From NCBI GenBank assembly GCA_019695295.1, contig JAIBAH010000005.1:1-64000 (forward strand): DNA of 64,000 nucleotides. Reading direction: 5' to 3'. Below are positions 28,114-38,900 of the stretch, one piece after another (positions within the stretch are counted from its first letter, which is position 1; the number at the start of each line of letters is the position of its first letter). A program made the translations under genes and the position numbers. A model generated the notes under the pieces. That model was given only the letters and a program-made list of their open reading frames with translations. It was not told where the DNA came from and did not search any database. The DNA comes from Bacteroidia bacterium (lineage in GTDB: Bacteria > Bacteroidota > Bacteroidia > J057).

Positions 28114-29403
28114 TCAGGAAATACCCTTTTTTTCTACTGATTGGAAAAACGCCGGATTGAAAACTGCTTTCCGGCCATTTATCCAGGTTTCTGCAATGAG
28201 ATTTTCCGTAAAGGAATAGGCAAGCCGGGAGAGATTTTCGATGGGTTTTGTAATGAGAAAATCAGCCCGCTTTCCGGCCTCTAACGAGCCACATTCATTC
28301 CCGGCACCCAATGCATTGGCGCCGTTCAGCGTACAGGCTACAAGGGCTTCTTCCGGCAGCAGCCGCATATAAATACAACCCAGTGATATAACAAACTGCA
28401 TATCTCCGGAAGGAGAAGAACCCGGATTAAAATCGGTCGCAAGGCAAAGCGGCAGGCCGGCTTCAATCAACTTGCGGGCAGGGCCATAAGGCTCCCTCAG
28501 GAAAAAAGAACACGAAGGCAGGAGCGTAGGAACGGTTTCTCCGGATTGCAAAGCCTGAATATCGTCATCGGTAATTCTTTCCAGATGGTCCACCGATAAG
28601 GCATTCATCCTTACTCCCAGTTTTACCCCTCCCGAAAAGTCCAGCTGATTGGCGTGAATTTTGGGAATAAGCCCGTATTCAGCCCCTTTCAGTAATATTC
28701 TTTCGGTTTCTGATTCCGTAAAAAATCCGGTTTCACAAAACACATCTATATAATCCGCGAGATTTTCTGATGCCACAGCAGGAATCATCTCTTCACACAC
28801 CAAATCTATATATGCGTTTCGGTTTTCTTTGTACTCCGTTGGGATAGCATGGGCTCCCAGAAAAGTAGTTTTAATGGTTTGAGGGGTATGAGCCTTTAAT
28901 TCCCTTGCAACCCGCAGCAACTTGAGCTCTCCTTCCAGAGAAAGGCCGTATCCGCTTTTGATTTCTAGCGTAGTGGTCCCTTTTTCCACCAATTGCCGGC
29001 ATCTTTCCAGGGACTCTGTCAATAATTCCTCCTCAGAAATATGGGTCAGTGCACGGGCAGAGTTTAAAATACCACCTCCTCTCCGGGCAATTTCCTCATA
29101 GCTCATGCCTTTGATTTTATATACAAACTCTTCCTCCCTTGTACGGGGAAAAACAAGGTGAGTATGACTATCCACAAATCCGGGTACGACAATCCGGCCT
29201 TCGCAGTCATGATATTCCGCCTGAGGGTAATCCGTTTCGGAGTACGTGTTCATACTTCCTGTTTTCACTACCTTTTCTTCGCTGATAATCAAAAAGGCGT
29301 TTTCTATCAGGCCGGCGTCCTGCATTTCCTGTCCTTTTTTACAAGGCTTTCCATTGGCAGAAACAGTATAAAGTTTTGCAATATTTTTGAAAATTTTAAC
29401 CAT
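28114..29403 (-). CDS. hutI: Imidazolonepropionase
   Basis: 429 residues. The amidohydrolase metal motif is DSHTH (His80, His82), with VFPRTREEEFVYKIKGMSYEEIARRGG and KSGYGLSLEGELK typical of HutI, then KIHANQLDF and ATDFNPGSSPSGDMQFV near the C-terminus. It hydrolyses imidazolone-5-propionate to N-formimino-glutamate in histidine breakdown. hutH, hutU and hutG are not adjacent in the window, so the pathway genes are scattered. It lies between the MmcQ/YjbR gene (63 bp upstream) and mfd on the same strand. Confidence 0.92.
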   Translation of the reverse strand: MVKIFKNIAKLYTVSANGKPCKKGQEMQDAGLIENAFLIISEEKVVKTGSMNTYSETDYPQAEYHDCEGRIVVPGFVDSHTHLVFPRTREEEFVYKIKGMSYEEIARRGGGILNSARALTHISEEELLTESLERCRQLVEKGTTTLEIKSGYGLSLEGELKLLRVARELKAHTPQTIKTTFLGAHAIPTEYKENRNAYIDLVCEEMIPAVASENLADYIDVFCETGFFTESETERILLKGAEYGLIPKIHANQLDFSGGVKLGVRMNALSVDHLERITDDDIQALQSGETVPTLLPSCSFFLREPYGPARKLIEAGLPLCLATDFNPGSSPSGDMQFVISLGCIYMRLLPEEALVACTLNGANALGAGNECGSLEAGKRADFLITKPIENLSRLAYSFTENLIAETWINGRKAVFNPAFFQSVEKKGIS

Positions 29404-29466
29404 AGATTCTTTTTTTTATTCCATCAGAATATTTTCCTTTATCCCGGAAACATTCTCCGGAAAACA

Positions 29467-29832
29467 TCATTTCAATTGTGATTCAATTCTTTCTCTTTCC
29501 GCTTTTTTCAGCCCTTTGACCACTTCAAGATAGGAATGATCGATGAGTGAAAAAATCAGTTCATCAGTGAGATTTCCTTTCAGGGAAACCGTATTCCAGT
29601 ATTTTTTATTCATATGATAACCGCCGGTAATTTCGTTCTCGTGTTCCTCCCGTAACCGGATAGCGTATTCAGGTTCGCATTTAAGGTTTACGGATTCGCC
29701 GAGGTCAATGTCTATCAGTGCAAACATTTTTCCGGCTACTTTAAATACAAGCGTAACCTGGTCAAAAGGAAGGCCTTCTGAAGTCTCCGGCTTGGAAAGA
29801 CAATATTCTCTTATCTGATCAACGTACAACAT
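29467..29832 (-). CDS. MmcQ/YjbR family protein
   Basis: 121 residues, the usual size. The family pattern is present: an opening REYCLSKPETSEGLPFDQVTLVFKVAGKMFAL, then VNLKCEPEYAIRLREEHENEI, GGYHMNKKYWNTVSL and a final helix with DHSYLEVVKGL. The fold resembles a DNA-binding CyaY-like module, but the molecular role is unsettled. It heads a same-strand group with hutI and mfd. Confidence 0.85.
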   Translation of the reverse strand: MLYVDQIREYCLSKPETSEGLPFDQVTLVFKVAGKMFALIDIDLGESVNLKCEPEYAIRLREEHENEITGGYHMNKKYWNTVSLKGNLTDELIFSLIDHSYLEVVKGLKKAERERIESQLK

Positions 29833-29942
29833 ACATTATGATTTAAACTTAATATTCTACAAAATAAATAAAAAAAAGGAAGTTTTTTAAATTATAATGA
29901 GAAAACAGCGTTATTTTGTAGTCTTGATAAATATCGCTTATT

Positions 29943-31058
29943 ATGTTTCAAAACAGAAAAGATTCATTTTTTTATGCTTCATCAATCCTTCAACGAATAA
30001 ATTCCTTCCCGGAATTCAGTACGTTTTTCCGGACTGCCACAACTTCAATCCTGACCGGGGCTTTGATGCTTGCCGGAATTTTGTCCGGTTGCAAGTCCGG
30101 AGAGCGAAAAATCATTCCTGCATATTATCACTGGAAAACCATATTTAATCCTACCGCCAGGGCGATGAAATATCTCGATACCCTGCAAACCGAAAAACTC
30201 TATGTCAGGGTTTTTGATGTGGACTGGGACGAGAATCTCAATACTTTTGCTCCCAAAGCCATCGTAAAATGGGAATATGAGCCTCCTGTAAAAGCGGGAG
30301 TTTGCCCTTCGGTATTTATTACAAATAAAACTTTTGAGAAAATCCCTGATTCTTTGATACAGGTTATGGCAGAAAAAGTATGGAAAAAAATTTTTATTCT
30401 CATGGATTCAACGCCTGAGTTACAGGTCCCTGAAATTATGATGGACTGCGACTGGAGCACTCAGACAAGAGAGAAGTATTTTTCGTTTTTGAAATTCCTG
30501 AAAGAAAAAATACCCAAAAGCTGCCGGTTGAATGTAACTATCCGGCTTCATCAGGTGAAATATTACAAAATGACCGGAGTGCCTCCTGGAGATATGGGGA
30601 CATTGATGTTTTATAATATGACCAATATACGGGACGAAAAAACCCGGAATTCCATTCTGGATATTGAAACCGCCAAAAAATATTTTGTAAATTTTGATCA
30701 ATATCCGCTGCCACTCAACCTGATCTTACCGGTATTTTCGTGGGGAGTTGTCAGGCGCAATGGAATAGTAGTAGATATGCTGAACGACTTCAGGCCTGAC
30801 AGTGCTCATTTTGAGTTAAGTGGTTCACATGAGTTAAAAGTAAAAGAGAGTTTTTATTACAATGGCACTTATCTCTATCAGGGAGATGTAATCCGTCAGG
30901 AATCTCCTTCCTATTCGGATTTGATGACTTCCGCAGAACTATTATCCCCTTTGCTGCAAAATCCGGAATTAACGCTGGGTTTCTATCATTTATCAGAAGA
31001 AAACCGGGAGGCATTTCCGGCGGTAAAACTGATATCGGTAATGGATTTATTCCGGTAG
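29943..31058 (+). CDS. Unknown lipoprotein, possible TIM-barrel fold
   Basis: 371 residues. A hydrophobic stretch ends in LSGC (about residue 50), a good lipobox, but the N-terminal region before it is unusually long; no better ATG exists. The mature part begins IIPAYYHWKTIFNPTARAM and contains LYVRVFDVDWDEN and PEIMMDCDWSTQTREKYFSFL, where acidic residues end strands as in glycoside-hydrolase-like TIM barrels. The spacing YYHW, DVDWD, MDCDW, VTIRLHQVKY, GTLMFYNM, LILPVFSWG looks like successive barrel strands. I do not recognise a characterised family. It is convergent with the DUF1015 gene (2 bp between stops). Confidence 0.7.
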   Translation: MFQNRKDSFFYASSILQRINSFPEFSTFFRTATTSILTGALMLAGILSGCKSGERKIIPAYYHWKTIFNPTARAMKYLDTLQTEKLYVRVFDVDWDENLNTFAPKAIVKWEYEPPVKAGVCPSVFITNKTFEKIPDSLIQVMAEKVWKKIFILMDSTPELQVPEIMMDCDWSTQTREKYFSFLKFLKEKIPKSCRLNVTIRLHQVKYYKMTGVPPGDMGTLMFYNMTNIRDEKTRNSILDIETAKKYFVNFDQYPLPLNLILPVFSWGVVRRNGIVVDMLNDFRPDSAHFELSGSHELKVKESFYYNGTYLYQGDVIRQESPSYSDLMTSAELLSPLLQNPELTLGFYHLSEENREAFPAVKLISVMDLFR

Positions 31059-31060
31059 TG

Positions 31061-32347
31061 CTATTTTTGCTTTTGGGTTTCGGAGGCTACTCCTTCTATC
31101 GAGGCAAACACCATTCCGCATACGACCTTGGGGTAGAAGAAAGTAGTTTTGGGGGGCATAATCGCACCTGCATTACACACCGACATCATCTCAGCAAGTG
31201 AAACTTCTCTGCAAATGAAAGAATAAGCCCCTTTTCCTGCAGCCTTGATTGCCTGAGAATAGCTTTTTTCATATACAATCTGAGGAGAAACGTTCTGGCG
31301 GTTATAAGGAATGCAAGCCACTTTTTCAAAGAAAAAATAATGCAGTACCGTGTAATCCAGTACTTTTACTTCCGGCGGAATCGGAAGGGAAATATGAAAA
31401 CGGGGCTGAATTTCTTTTCGTAACTCCAGGAGAATTTCAAAATCCTTATACAAAAGCCCGAAAGAAAATGGTTTATCCCTCAGATATTCATACAAAGGAG
31501 TAGGAGATCCGGATATATCCGAAACGGAAAAATAATGTTCTATCTGATTGAGGTATTTTTCGATTCCGGCATCAATCGGGGGTTTCCATATCCTGTGAGT
31601 AGGCAAAATCCGCAGGTCGTCGGAGCTCATATTGGAAAGATACATGAGATGATAATTAATCATTGAATCTTCCGGAAGTTCGCCTTTTTCCATCATCTGT
31701 TTCTGAAGCATACGGGAACTTTCCAGGCGGTGATGACCATCTGCCAGATAGATGGCCTGGGGTTTCAGCACTTCCCTGAATTTGTCAATTACTTCCGGGG
31801 CCGTGATTAATGCAAACTTATTTTTCACATTCTGAATATCATCGTATTCATAAATCACTGACTTTTCTATATACAAATCCATGATTTCTTCCAGCAAAAA
31901 CGAGTTATCTTCATAGAGACCATGAGTAGGCACTACATTCATGAGGGACTCCTCAAGATAATGCGCTCTGGACTGAACGGAAGCGGTAATGGTATTTTCA
32001 TGAATGATGATATCCTCTTCATTGGGAGTAAGCCTAACCATTGCCATGAACCCTTTCCTTACAAACCATTTATTGTCATTGGGCAGTCGGAAATACTGAT
32101 ACAAAATGTATATCGCTGCGATATTTTCCTGTACAATGATGTTTTCTGTTTTCCATTCCTTCAGTTTTTTTACGGCTTCTTTCTGAGACTGAGGGATAGA
32201 AATATGGACAGAATTATGGGGATTTTTATATAAAGTCTGCAAAAGAGACGGATTTAAGACATCCGATAACGGAGAAAAAAACTCCGAAACATTTTCCGTC
32301 TTAGCGGGATTGTACCTCCACCCTTTAAAAGGGATAATTTCTGCCAT
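31061..32347 (-). CDS. DUF1015 family protein
   Basis: 428 residues. The family's opening (IIPFKGWRYNPAKTENVSEFFSPLSDV) and the signature ADGHHRLESS are present, with DYTVLHYFFFEKV and a C-terminal block ending in GAIMPPKTTFFYPKVVCGMVF. DUF1015 proteins are cytoplasmic, widespread and functionally uncharacterised; some genomes place them by amino-acid dehydrogenase genes. Here the neighbour upstream on the same strand is a 3-hydroxyacyl-CoA dehydrogenase, separated by a stem-loop. Confidence 0.87.
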   Translation of the reverse strand: MAEIIPFKGWRYNPAKTENVSEFFSPLSDVLNPSLLQTLYKNPHNSVHISIPQSQKEAVKKLKEWKTENIIVQENIAAIYILYQYFRLPNDNKWFVRKGFMAMVRLTPNEEDIIIHENTITASVQSRAHYLEESLMNVVPTHGLYEDNSFLLEEIMDLYIEKSVIYEYDDIQNVKNKFALITAPEVIDKFREVLKPQAIYLADGHHRLESSRMLQKQMMEKGELPEDSMINYHLMYLSNMSSDDLRILPTHRIWKPPIDAGIEKYLNQIEHYFSVSDISGSPTPLYEYLRDKPFSFGLLYKDFEILLELRKEIQPRFHISLPIPPEVKVLDYTVLHYFFFEKVACIPYNRQNVSPQIVYEKSYSQAIKAAGKGAYSFICREVSLAEMMSVCNAGAIMPPKTTFFYPKVVCGMVFASIEGVASETQKQK

Positions 32348-32370
32348 AATTTAGATGAATCTTATTGAGA

Positions 32371-32408
32371 ACCTTCTGCTTCCCGAAGGATATCAGAACG
32401 CAGAAGGT
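32371..32408 (-). terminator. Stem-loop between the dehydrogenase and DUF1015 genes
   Basis: ACCTTCTGC pairs perfectly with GCAGAAGGT over a 20-nt loop, 13 bp past the dehydrogenase stop. The T tract after it on the reverse strand is weak (TTCTC), so it may be an attenuating or mRNA-processing hairpin rather than a strong terminator. Confidence 0.45.
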
Positions 32409-32420
32409 TTTCAAACTTAT

Positions 32421-33575
32421 TTAGTAGAAATTTTTATTTTCTGCTGCCATTTTCCGGAGTAAAGCCGAGCAGCGGTAACGGTCTTCCCGGTATAAATCAT
32501 ACAGCGCATCCAGTTCAGCGACTACCGAAGCGACTCCCATTTCATCCGCCCACCGGAGCAGTCCTTTGGGGTAATTTACGCCTTTGGTCATGGCTAAATC
32601 TATGGCATGCGGCGTCCCAATCTGAAACAATACAGCCTCAGCCGCTTCATTGATGAGCATCACAATAATTCTCCGGAATATATTACTTGCCAGGGCTTTG
32701 TCCGGATTTGCTTCAGGCTGAATTGCCCCTTCGGAATAGTCATAAAACCCTTTTCCGGACTTTCTTCCAAAATACCCGGCTTCAAACAATCTTTTCTGGG
32801 AAAAAGAAGGCTTGAATCTGGGTTCGTAGAAAAACTGCTGCCAAACAGATTCCGTAACCCGGTAATTTACGTCAGCACCGATAAAATCCATCAGTGTAAA
32901 AGGTCCCATTTTAAACCCTCCGGTTTCGGTCATGGCTTTATCAATTGTAGCGCAGTCAGCGATGCCTTCTTCCATAATCCGGATTGCTTCGCCATAATAA
33001 GGCCTTGCGACTCTGTTTACGATAAATCCGGGGGTATCTTTGGCCAGTACACCGTCTTTTTTCAGGAAAGCAACCCACTCAATCGCTTTTTCAGTAATTG
33101 ATTTTTCGGTTTGAATTGCCGGGATAATCTCCACAAGGCTCATGAGCGGAACGGGATTGAAAAAGTGAATTCCAATCACTCTGCCAGGGATTTTGCAGGC
33201 TGCTGCAATAGAGGCTATCGAAAGAGAGGAGGTATTGGTAGCCAGAATACAATGAGGAGAAACCACTTCTTCTATCTCCTGAAATACCTTTTGTTTTACG
33301 CCAAGGTCTTCCACAATTGCCTCCACCACAATATTACAATCGGTAAAAGAATGTAACGAAGTTCCGAAAAAAATCCGTCCGAAAATATGACCGGCTTCAT
33401 TCAGGGTGATTTTTCCTTTTTCCGCCAGCTTATTCAAGGTCGCATGCAACTGATTTTTCGCTTTTTCGAGTGCTGCGGGGTTTGAATCATAAATTACGGC
33501 TTCGTTTCCGGCAGTAGCCGCAACCTGAGCAATACCGGTACCCATTGCACCGCTTCCGATAATCCCTATCTTCAT
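32421..33575 (-). CDS. 3-hydroxyacyl-CoA dehydrogenase (3-hydroxybutyryl-CoA type)
   Basis: 384 residues. The NAD-binding Rossmann motif is IIGSGAMGTGIAQ at the N-terminus; VVEAIVEDLGVKQKVF, ATNTSSLSI and IGIHFFNPVPLM (with the catalytic His) complete the first domain. A first 3HCDH C-terminal domain (DTPGFIVNRVARPYY, GPFTLMDFIGADVN) is followed by a second, shorter 3HCDH-like repeat (about 290-384, INEAAEAVLFQIG, GVNYPKGLLRWADEMG). This two-repeat layout is that of PaaH/Hbd-type enzymes that oxidise 3-hydroxyacyl-CoA in fatty-acid or phenylacetate breakdown. No partner hydratase or thiolase gene lies nearby, so the pathway is not fixed by context. Confidence 0.9.
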   Translation of the reverse strand: MKIGIIGSGAMGTGIAQVAATAGNEAVIYDSNPAALEKAKNQLHATLNKLAEKGKITLNEAGHIFGRIFFGTSLHSFTDCNIVVEAIVEDLGVKQKVFQEIEEVVSPHCILATNTSSLSIASIAAACKIPGRVIGIHFFNPVPLMSLVEIIPAIQTEKSITEKAIEWVAFLKKDGVLAKDTPGFIVNRVARPYYGEAIRIMEEGIADCATIDKAMTETGGFKMGPFTLMDFIGADVNYRVTESVWQQFFYEPRFKPSFSQKRLFEAGYFGRKSGKGFYDYSEGAIQPEANPDKALASNIFRRIIVMLINEAAEAVLFQIGTPHAIDLAMTKGVNYPKGLLRWADEMGVASVVAELDALYDLYREDRYRCSALLRKMAAENKNFY

Positions 33576-33651
33576 ATATCTTTTTATTTAATAAATACAT
33601 TTAGTTCAGGGCACAAAACTAAGGATTTTATTTCATCCTGAAAAGATGAAG

Positions 33652-33659
33652 CAAAGATA
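33652..33659 (-). promoter_or_regulatory. Possible -7 box of the 3-hydroxyacyl-CoA dehydrogenase gene
   Basis: The reverse strand reads TATCTTTG, a perfect TAnnTTTG match, about 75 bp before the start codon; no strong TTTG box is visible at the matching distance. Confidence 0.3.
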
Positions 33660-33767
33660 AAGTTATGACGAATCATTAACGGAGCGGTATTTCCGTTTTC
33701 CGGCCTTTGTCAATCCATCAAATCCTACCCGCAAAGGTATCCGGTTTATATCCCGGACTCCGGGTAA

Positions 33768-35222
33768 TTATAGCTCAATGGAATAAGAAGCCGTAAAAAT
33801 CTTTCCGTTTACAAAATAATTCGGGATAAAACCGTACAGTTTTACAGTCCCTTTTGCCTTATCAAGGATATCTGCCACCTCTTCCGGTGTAGCCACTTTC
33901 TCTTCGTTAATCTCAAGAATAACGAATCCTTCCTGCATATCTGTACTTTGTCTTACCTTTCCGGCATATAAACGGCTTACCTTTACGCCATTGTCAATTT
34001 TATACTGAGCCCTTGTGCGGTCGTCAAGGCTGATTAAATCAATTCCCAGCGCCTGAAGTTTGGGGTTTTTACGGACAATGGAAGTAGTCCCTTTCTGATT
34101 TCTGAGCAAAACATCGAGAGTTTTCTCTTTACCGTCTCTAACAATCTGGAATTTTACGGTTTCACCCGGACTGTGTCTTGCAATCACTTCCATGAGCTTT
34201 GCCTCATTTTTAATCGTAATTCCATCAATTTTGGTAATTACATCGCCTACTTCCACTCCTGCCTTTGCCGCAGAACCGGCAGTATTGACCGATTGTATCA
34301 AAATTCCTTCCTGAACTTTGAGTTCATTTTTATCGGCTTCGAGATTATTCAGGACTGTAATCTTGCCCAGCCCCAGATACACCCGCTGCACAGTACCATA
34401 AGCAATCAAATCATCTACTATTTTCTGCACAATATTGGAAGGAATCGCAAATGCATATCCTGCATAAGCCCCTGTAGGAGAAGAAATTGCCGTATTTACC
34501 CCCACTAATTTTCCCTCTAAGTCCACCAAAGCGCCTCCGCTGTTTCCGGGGTTTACCGCAGCGTCTGTCTGAATAAATGACTCTATAGCATACTGATCTT
34601 TGATGATTTCCAGGTTCCTTCCGATAGCACTGACAATCCCGGCGGTAACAGTAGAAGACAGATTGAAAGGATTTCCCACCGCAATCACCCACTGACCCAC
34701 TTTGGCATCATCGGAGTTGGATAACTGAATCGGAGTGAGGTGTTCTGCATTGATTTTGATAACGCCAAGGTCTGAGGATGGGTCTGTACCAATGACCTCC
34801 GCAGTAAAAGTTCTGTTGTCATAAAGCGTAACCGTAATTTTATCCGCATCACTTATGACATGATTATTGGTTACAATATATCCGGACTCATTGAGGATTA
34901 CTCCTGACCCGGAAGACTCAGCCGAACGGGATGCGCCTCCTCTGCCCCAGCCCCAGAAATCCATCCATGGATCATAAGTCTGAACCGTCTGAACAGATTT
35001 AATGTGTACGACAGCGGGCATCGATTTTTCTGCCGCATTGCTGAAATCTCCTCCGGGCAACTCCTGAATGCCCTGATGATTGTGTAAAGAGGTAAAACTC
35101 ACCGGTATTTTTTCTTCATTCCCGGACTTTTGCTTCCCGGAACGAAAAGAAAAGTGATAGCCAGCGATTAAGATAACCGTTACTAATGAAGATGTTAATA
35201 GATTAAACCATTTGTTTTGCAT
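33768..35222 (-). CDS. DegP/HtrA-type periplasmic serine protease
   Basis: 484 residues. One N-terminal hydrophobic segment (about 7-24) acts as signal or anchor. The trypsin-like domain has the full triad: His121 (NNHVISDAD), Asp151 (SSDLGVIKI) and Ser228 (NPGNSGGALVD). Two PDZ domains follow (about 300-385 and 395-470). Do-family proteases degrade or refold damaged envelope proteins, and are induced by envelope stress in many bacteria. The second PDZ is divergent, as usual in Bacteroidota. The long AT-rich gap upstream probably holds its promoter. Confidence 0.93.
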   Translation of the reverse strand: MQNKWFNLLTSSLVTVILIAGYHFSFRSGKQKSGNEEKIPVSFTSLHNHQGIQELPGGDFSNAAEKSMPAVVHIKSVQTVQTYDPWMDFWGWGRGGASRSAESSGSGVILNESGYIVTNNHVISDADKITVTLYDNRTFTAEVIGTDPSSDLGVIKINAEHLTPIQLSNSDDAKVGQWVIAVGNPFNLSSTVTAGIVSAIGRNLEIIKDQYAIESFIQTDAAVNPGNSGGALVDLEGKLVGVNTAISSPTGAYAGYAFAIPSNIVQKIVDDLIAYGTVQRVYLGLGKITVLNNLEADKNELKVQEGILIQSVNTAGSAAKAGVEVGDVITKIDGITIKNEAKLMEVIARHSPGETVKFQIVRDGKEKTLDVLLRNQKGTTSIVRKNPKLQALGIDLISLDDRTRAQYKIDNGVKVSRLYAGKVRQSTDMQEGFVILEINEEKVATPEEVADILDKAKGTVKLYGFIPNYFVNGKIFTASYSIEL

Positions 35223-35955
35223 AACTCATCATGAATTAATTAGACAGGTAAATAAAATATTAAGATAGGTTTTCTACGTAATTGGATGCATCAGGGTTAA
35301 AGATATTATAAAAAAAATATCAGGGCCGGCTGCTGATTGCAGTAATATAAGGATTTACTTTTTTACCCTCATTCCAAAAGAAGCCCCCAAAGGAACATTC
35401 CCTGAAACCCCGACCCGTTCAATAAAGGGTTTTTCCTGATTAATTTTTATCACAATTTATATATTTTTATAAAATTGTAATATATAATCACATAATCATT
35501 CATGAAAGAAAAATGATAAAAAAAATAATATGATAAAGTGGCTATTTTTTTATAAGTGTTTAAAAAAAATATATTTTATGTTTATTTTTTTATACATCAC
35601 CCAAAAACAAATTACATAAAAAGTAAAACAATTTTTAAAAAAAACAAAACTAATAAACTGATTAACAGCAATATAATTTCATTCTAATTACCAAAAAACA
35701 GAATCCGGAAAAATATTACGAATTACCGTAATAAATATATTAATTCTGTTTATTACACTACCAAAACTGTTTAAAAATTAAAAAAATTAAAAAAAAAATT
35801 TGCAAAAACAAAAAATACCATGTAAGTTTACACTCGATTTAGAAAAAAATATGGTTGAGGTTTTTAATTTTAATTATTCTACCAATTATTCAAAATGTAT
35901 GGCAATTAATTTCTACTTACAAAAACAAAAGTTAGTTCTATCAGCCTGTACCCTT
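35223..35955. other. Long AT-rich intergenic region, divergent promoters expected
   Basis: About 730 bp between the divergent degP-like and adhesin genes. It is strongly AT-rich, with long A and T runs from about 35450 to 35800. No gene, tRNA or clear consensus promoter was seen. The regulatory sequences for both large exported products must lie here. Confidence 0.6.
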
Positions 35956-38900
35956 ATGACATTCCCTAAAAAGGCATTTTCCGGTAAGAGTTTATTGCTC
36001 CTCGGAGGCATCTTTATTTCTTTTTTGTCATTTGGTCAGGTAAATGTTGGGAACTATGTATTCGCAGACGTAAATAGCAATGGATTACAGGACGACGGTG
36101 CCGCTAATGGTATCAATAATGTAACTGTTCAATTATGGTCTGCAGGGCCTGACGGTACAATCAACGGAGGCGATGACATTTTTATCTCCAGTGAAGTTAC
36201 CGCAAACGATGTATCCGGAGATCCGGGATATTTTAATTTTACTGCCGTTTCAGATGGTAACTATTATTTAAAATTTCCGCTTCAGGTAAAAAACTTCTTT
36301 TTAACCCGCCAATCTGCAGGAGACAAGAATCTTGATTCAGACGTAAACCGGTTTTCAGGAGAATCCATCCTTTTTACCATTTCCGGACTGGACAAAACAG
36401 ACCTTGATGCAGGTTATTCTACTTCTTTCCCTGTTTGTCCGAGCGTTTGTGAAAAACAGTTTATTTCACAGCACATTGTAAGTAAACCGGAAGTCATTTT
36501 TGATATTGAAAATGACACTTTCCGTTTACCTAAATTTGATGCAAGTCTTGGTGAGCTGCTCAAAACCGAGATAGAAGGAAAAGCCGATATCCGGATGGTC
36601 TATCAGTTTGAGAACAGAGGTTCAACTCCCCGTTCGATTTTTTTAGCTTATTTTGATACCACAACGACTACCGGACCGGGATTAGGTAGCGGGCTGCGTT
36701 TCACGGCTCAGGATACCGTGGTAAATACCACACTTCCTCCAACAGACGGTGTGAATTTTTCCGGCCCTGACTTTATCTCTGACTCTTTATTTATTGGATC
36801 ATTCGCAAAAGATACTTCCCTGACGAATCCTGTGGATTTGGCCGGATTTACGGGGAATGATTCTCTCACTTATTTATTTAATGCAAAATCTTCCACTATC
36901 TCTACTTCTTCAGGAACCCTTTACCGTTTGATTCTTACATATGCGAAAGTAGAGGTTACGGTCAGATATACTTATTGCAGAAAAGTTTGTGGTTCTATCG
37001 GCAACTTTGTATGGAATGATTTGAATAAAGACGGAATTCAGGACCCAAGAGAGCCTGGTATTGCTAATGTTACCGTTACCCTTTTTGACAGTAATGGAAA
37101 TATCGCAGGCGTAACTCAAACTGACGCATTCGGATTTTATACATTTAATAATGTTTTACCCGGAGATTATTCTGTAAGCTTTTCTTTACCGGCTGATTAC
37201 ACCTTTACTTCTGCACTTGCAGGCGGTAATACCAACACAGACAGCGACCCTGACCCTTTTACCGGACGCACTGCTGTATTTACGCTGCTGGATCAGGAAA
37301 ATAAAACGGATATTGATGCGGGGATGTATTTTCAGGAGAAAAACACCGCAAGTCTGGGCAACAGAGTGTGGTTTGACAGAGATGATAACGGTATTCAGGA
37401 CGCAGGAGAAGTAGGGGTAGCCAATGTTACTGTTACGCTCTATGATGGAACAGGGACTGTGCCTGCCGGTACTGCGATTACCAATACAGACGGAGAATAT
37501 TATTTCAGAAATCTGGCTCCGGGTACCTACAGAGTGGGTATTACTCAGCCTCAGGGATATACACTTGCACAATATAATCAGGGTGGAGACGATGCTTCCG
37601 ACAGCGATATTAATCCGGCAACGGGTCTTACTGACCTGATTACGCTTGCTTCCGGGCAAATGGATTATACATGGGACGCAGGTATTATTCTTTCTTCTGC
37701 CAATACGGCAAGTGTGGGGGATTTTGTATGGAATGATCTGAACAAAAACGGAATTCAGGAAGAAGGCGAACCCGGAGTACCCGGAATAACCGTTACTTTG
37801 TTTGATACGACCAATACAGTAGTTGCGACTACAATTACGGACGCTTTTGGAAAATACATTTTCAATAATGTAGCAATTGATATAAGCCCTGTTTTTTACA
37901 GAAGTAATTATTATATCGTATTTACTATCCCTTCCAACTATAGTACTACGATTCAGAATACCGGAGATGACAATACCGACAGCGATATTAATCCTTCCGG
38001 CACTACTGCTAAATTCATTTTAAATCCCGGAGATGATATTGTAAACATAGACGCGGGGATTTACAGAAATGACCTCGTAAATGCTACCGCTTCAATCGGC
38101 GATTTTGTATGGCTTGACGAAAATAAAAACGGGATTCAGGATGCAGACGAAAAAGGAGTTGCAGGAATCACTGTTACTCTTCTGGATAATCTCGGGAATA
38201 TAGTGGCATTTACCGTTACAGATGCAAACGGTGCCTATATTTTCACTGATTTACCTGCCGGTGATTACAGAGTAGTATTCTCCAACCTGCCTTTCGGTAC
38301 TGAATTTACCCCCCCCGGACAAGGTACAACGCTCACAGACAGCGACCCCAATCCGCTTACAGGAGCAACCGGCCTCATCTCTCTGGCTGACGGAGAAGCA
38401 AACACCTCCGTGGACGCAGGGATTATCAGCGGCGTTTCTGATAACGGAAATGCAAGTCTGGGAGACTACGTCTGGTACGACCTTAATTTTAACGGCTCTC
38501 AGGATCCGAATGAGCCCGGTGTACAAGGCGTAACGGTAACCCTTACCAATATTGCCAGTACGCTTACCCTTGTAACCAAAACCGACGGAGAAGGAAGGTA
38601 TCTTTTCAACGGATTAAATCCGGACCAGTACATCCTTACTTTCTCCGGAATTCCTGCAGGATATAATGTAACAACTCTTAATGCAGACAGTAATGACGAA
38701 AAAGACAGTGACGCAGATCCGCTTACGCTTCAGACGGTTACAATTACGCTGGGAGATGGTCAAAATGACTTATCATGGGATATGGGTATTTTCAATCCTG
38801 TGCCTTCCAGTTCAATCGGCGACTTCGTATGGCTGGATGTCAATCAGAATGGAATTCAGGAGCCGGGAGAAAACGGAGTTCCGGGTGTAACAGTTACGCT

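Noticed and set aside
29897-30148. Separate small gene overlapping the start of the unknown lipoprotein
   Set aside because: It lies in another frame over the lipoprotein's N-terminus and has no independent features.
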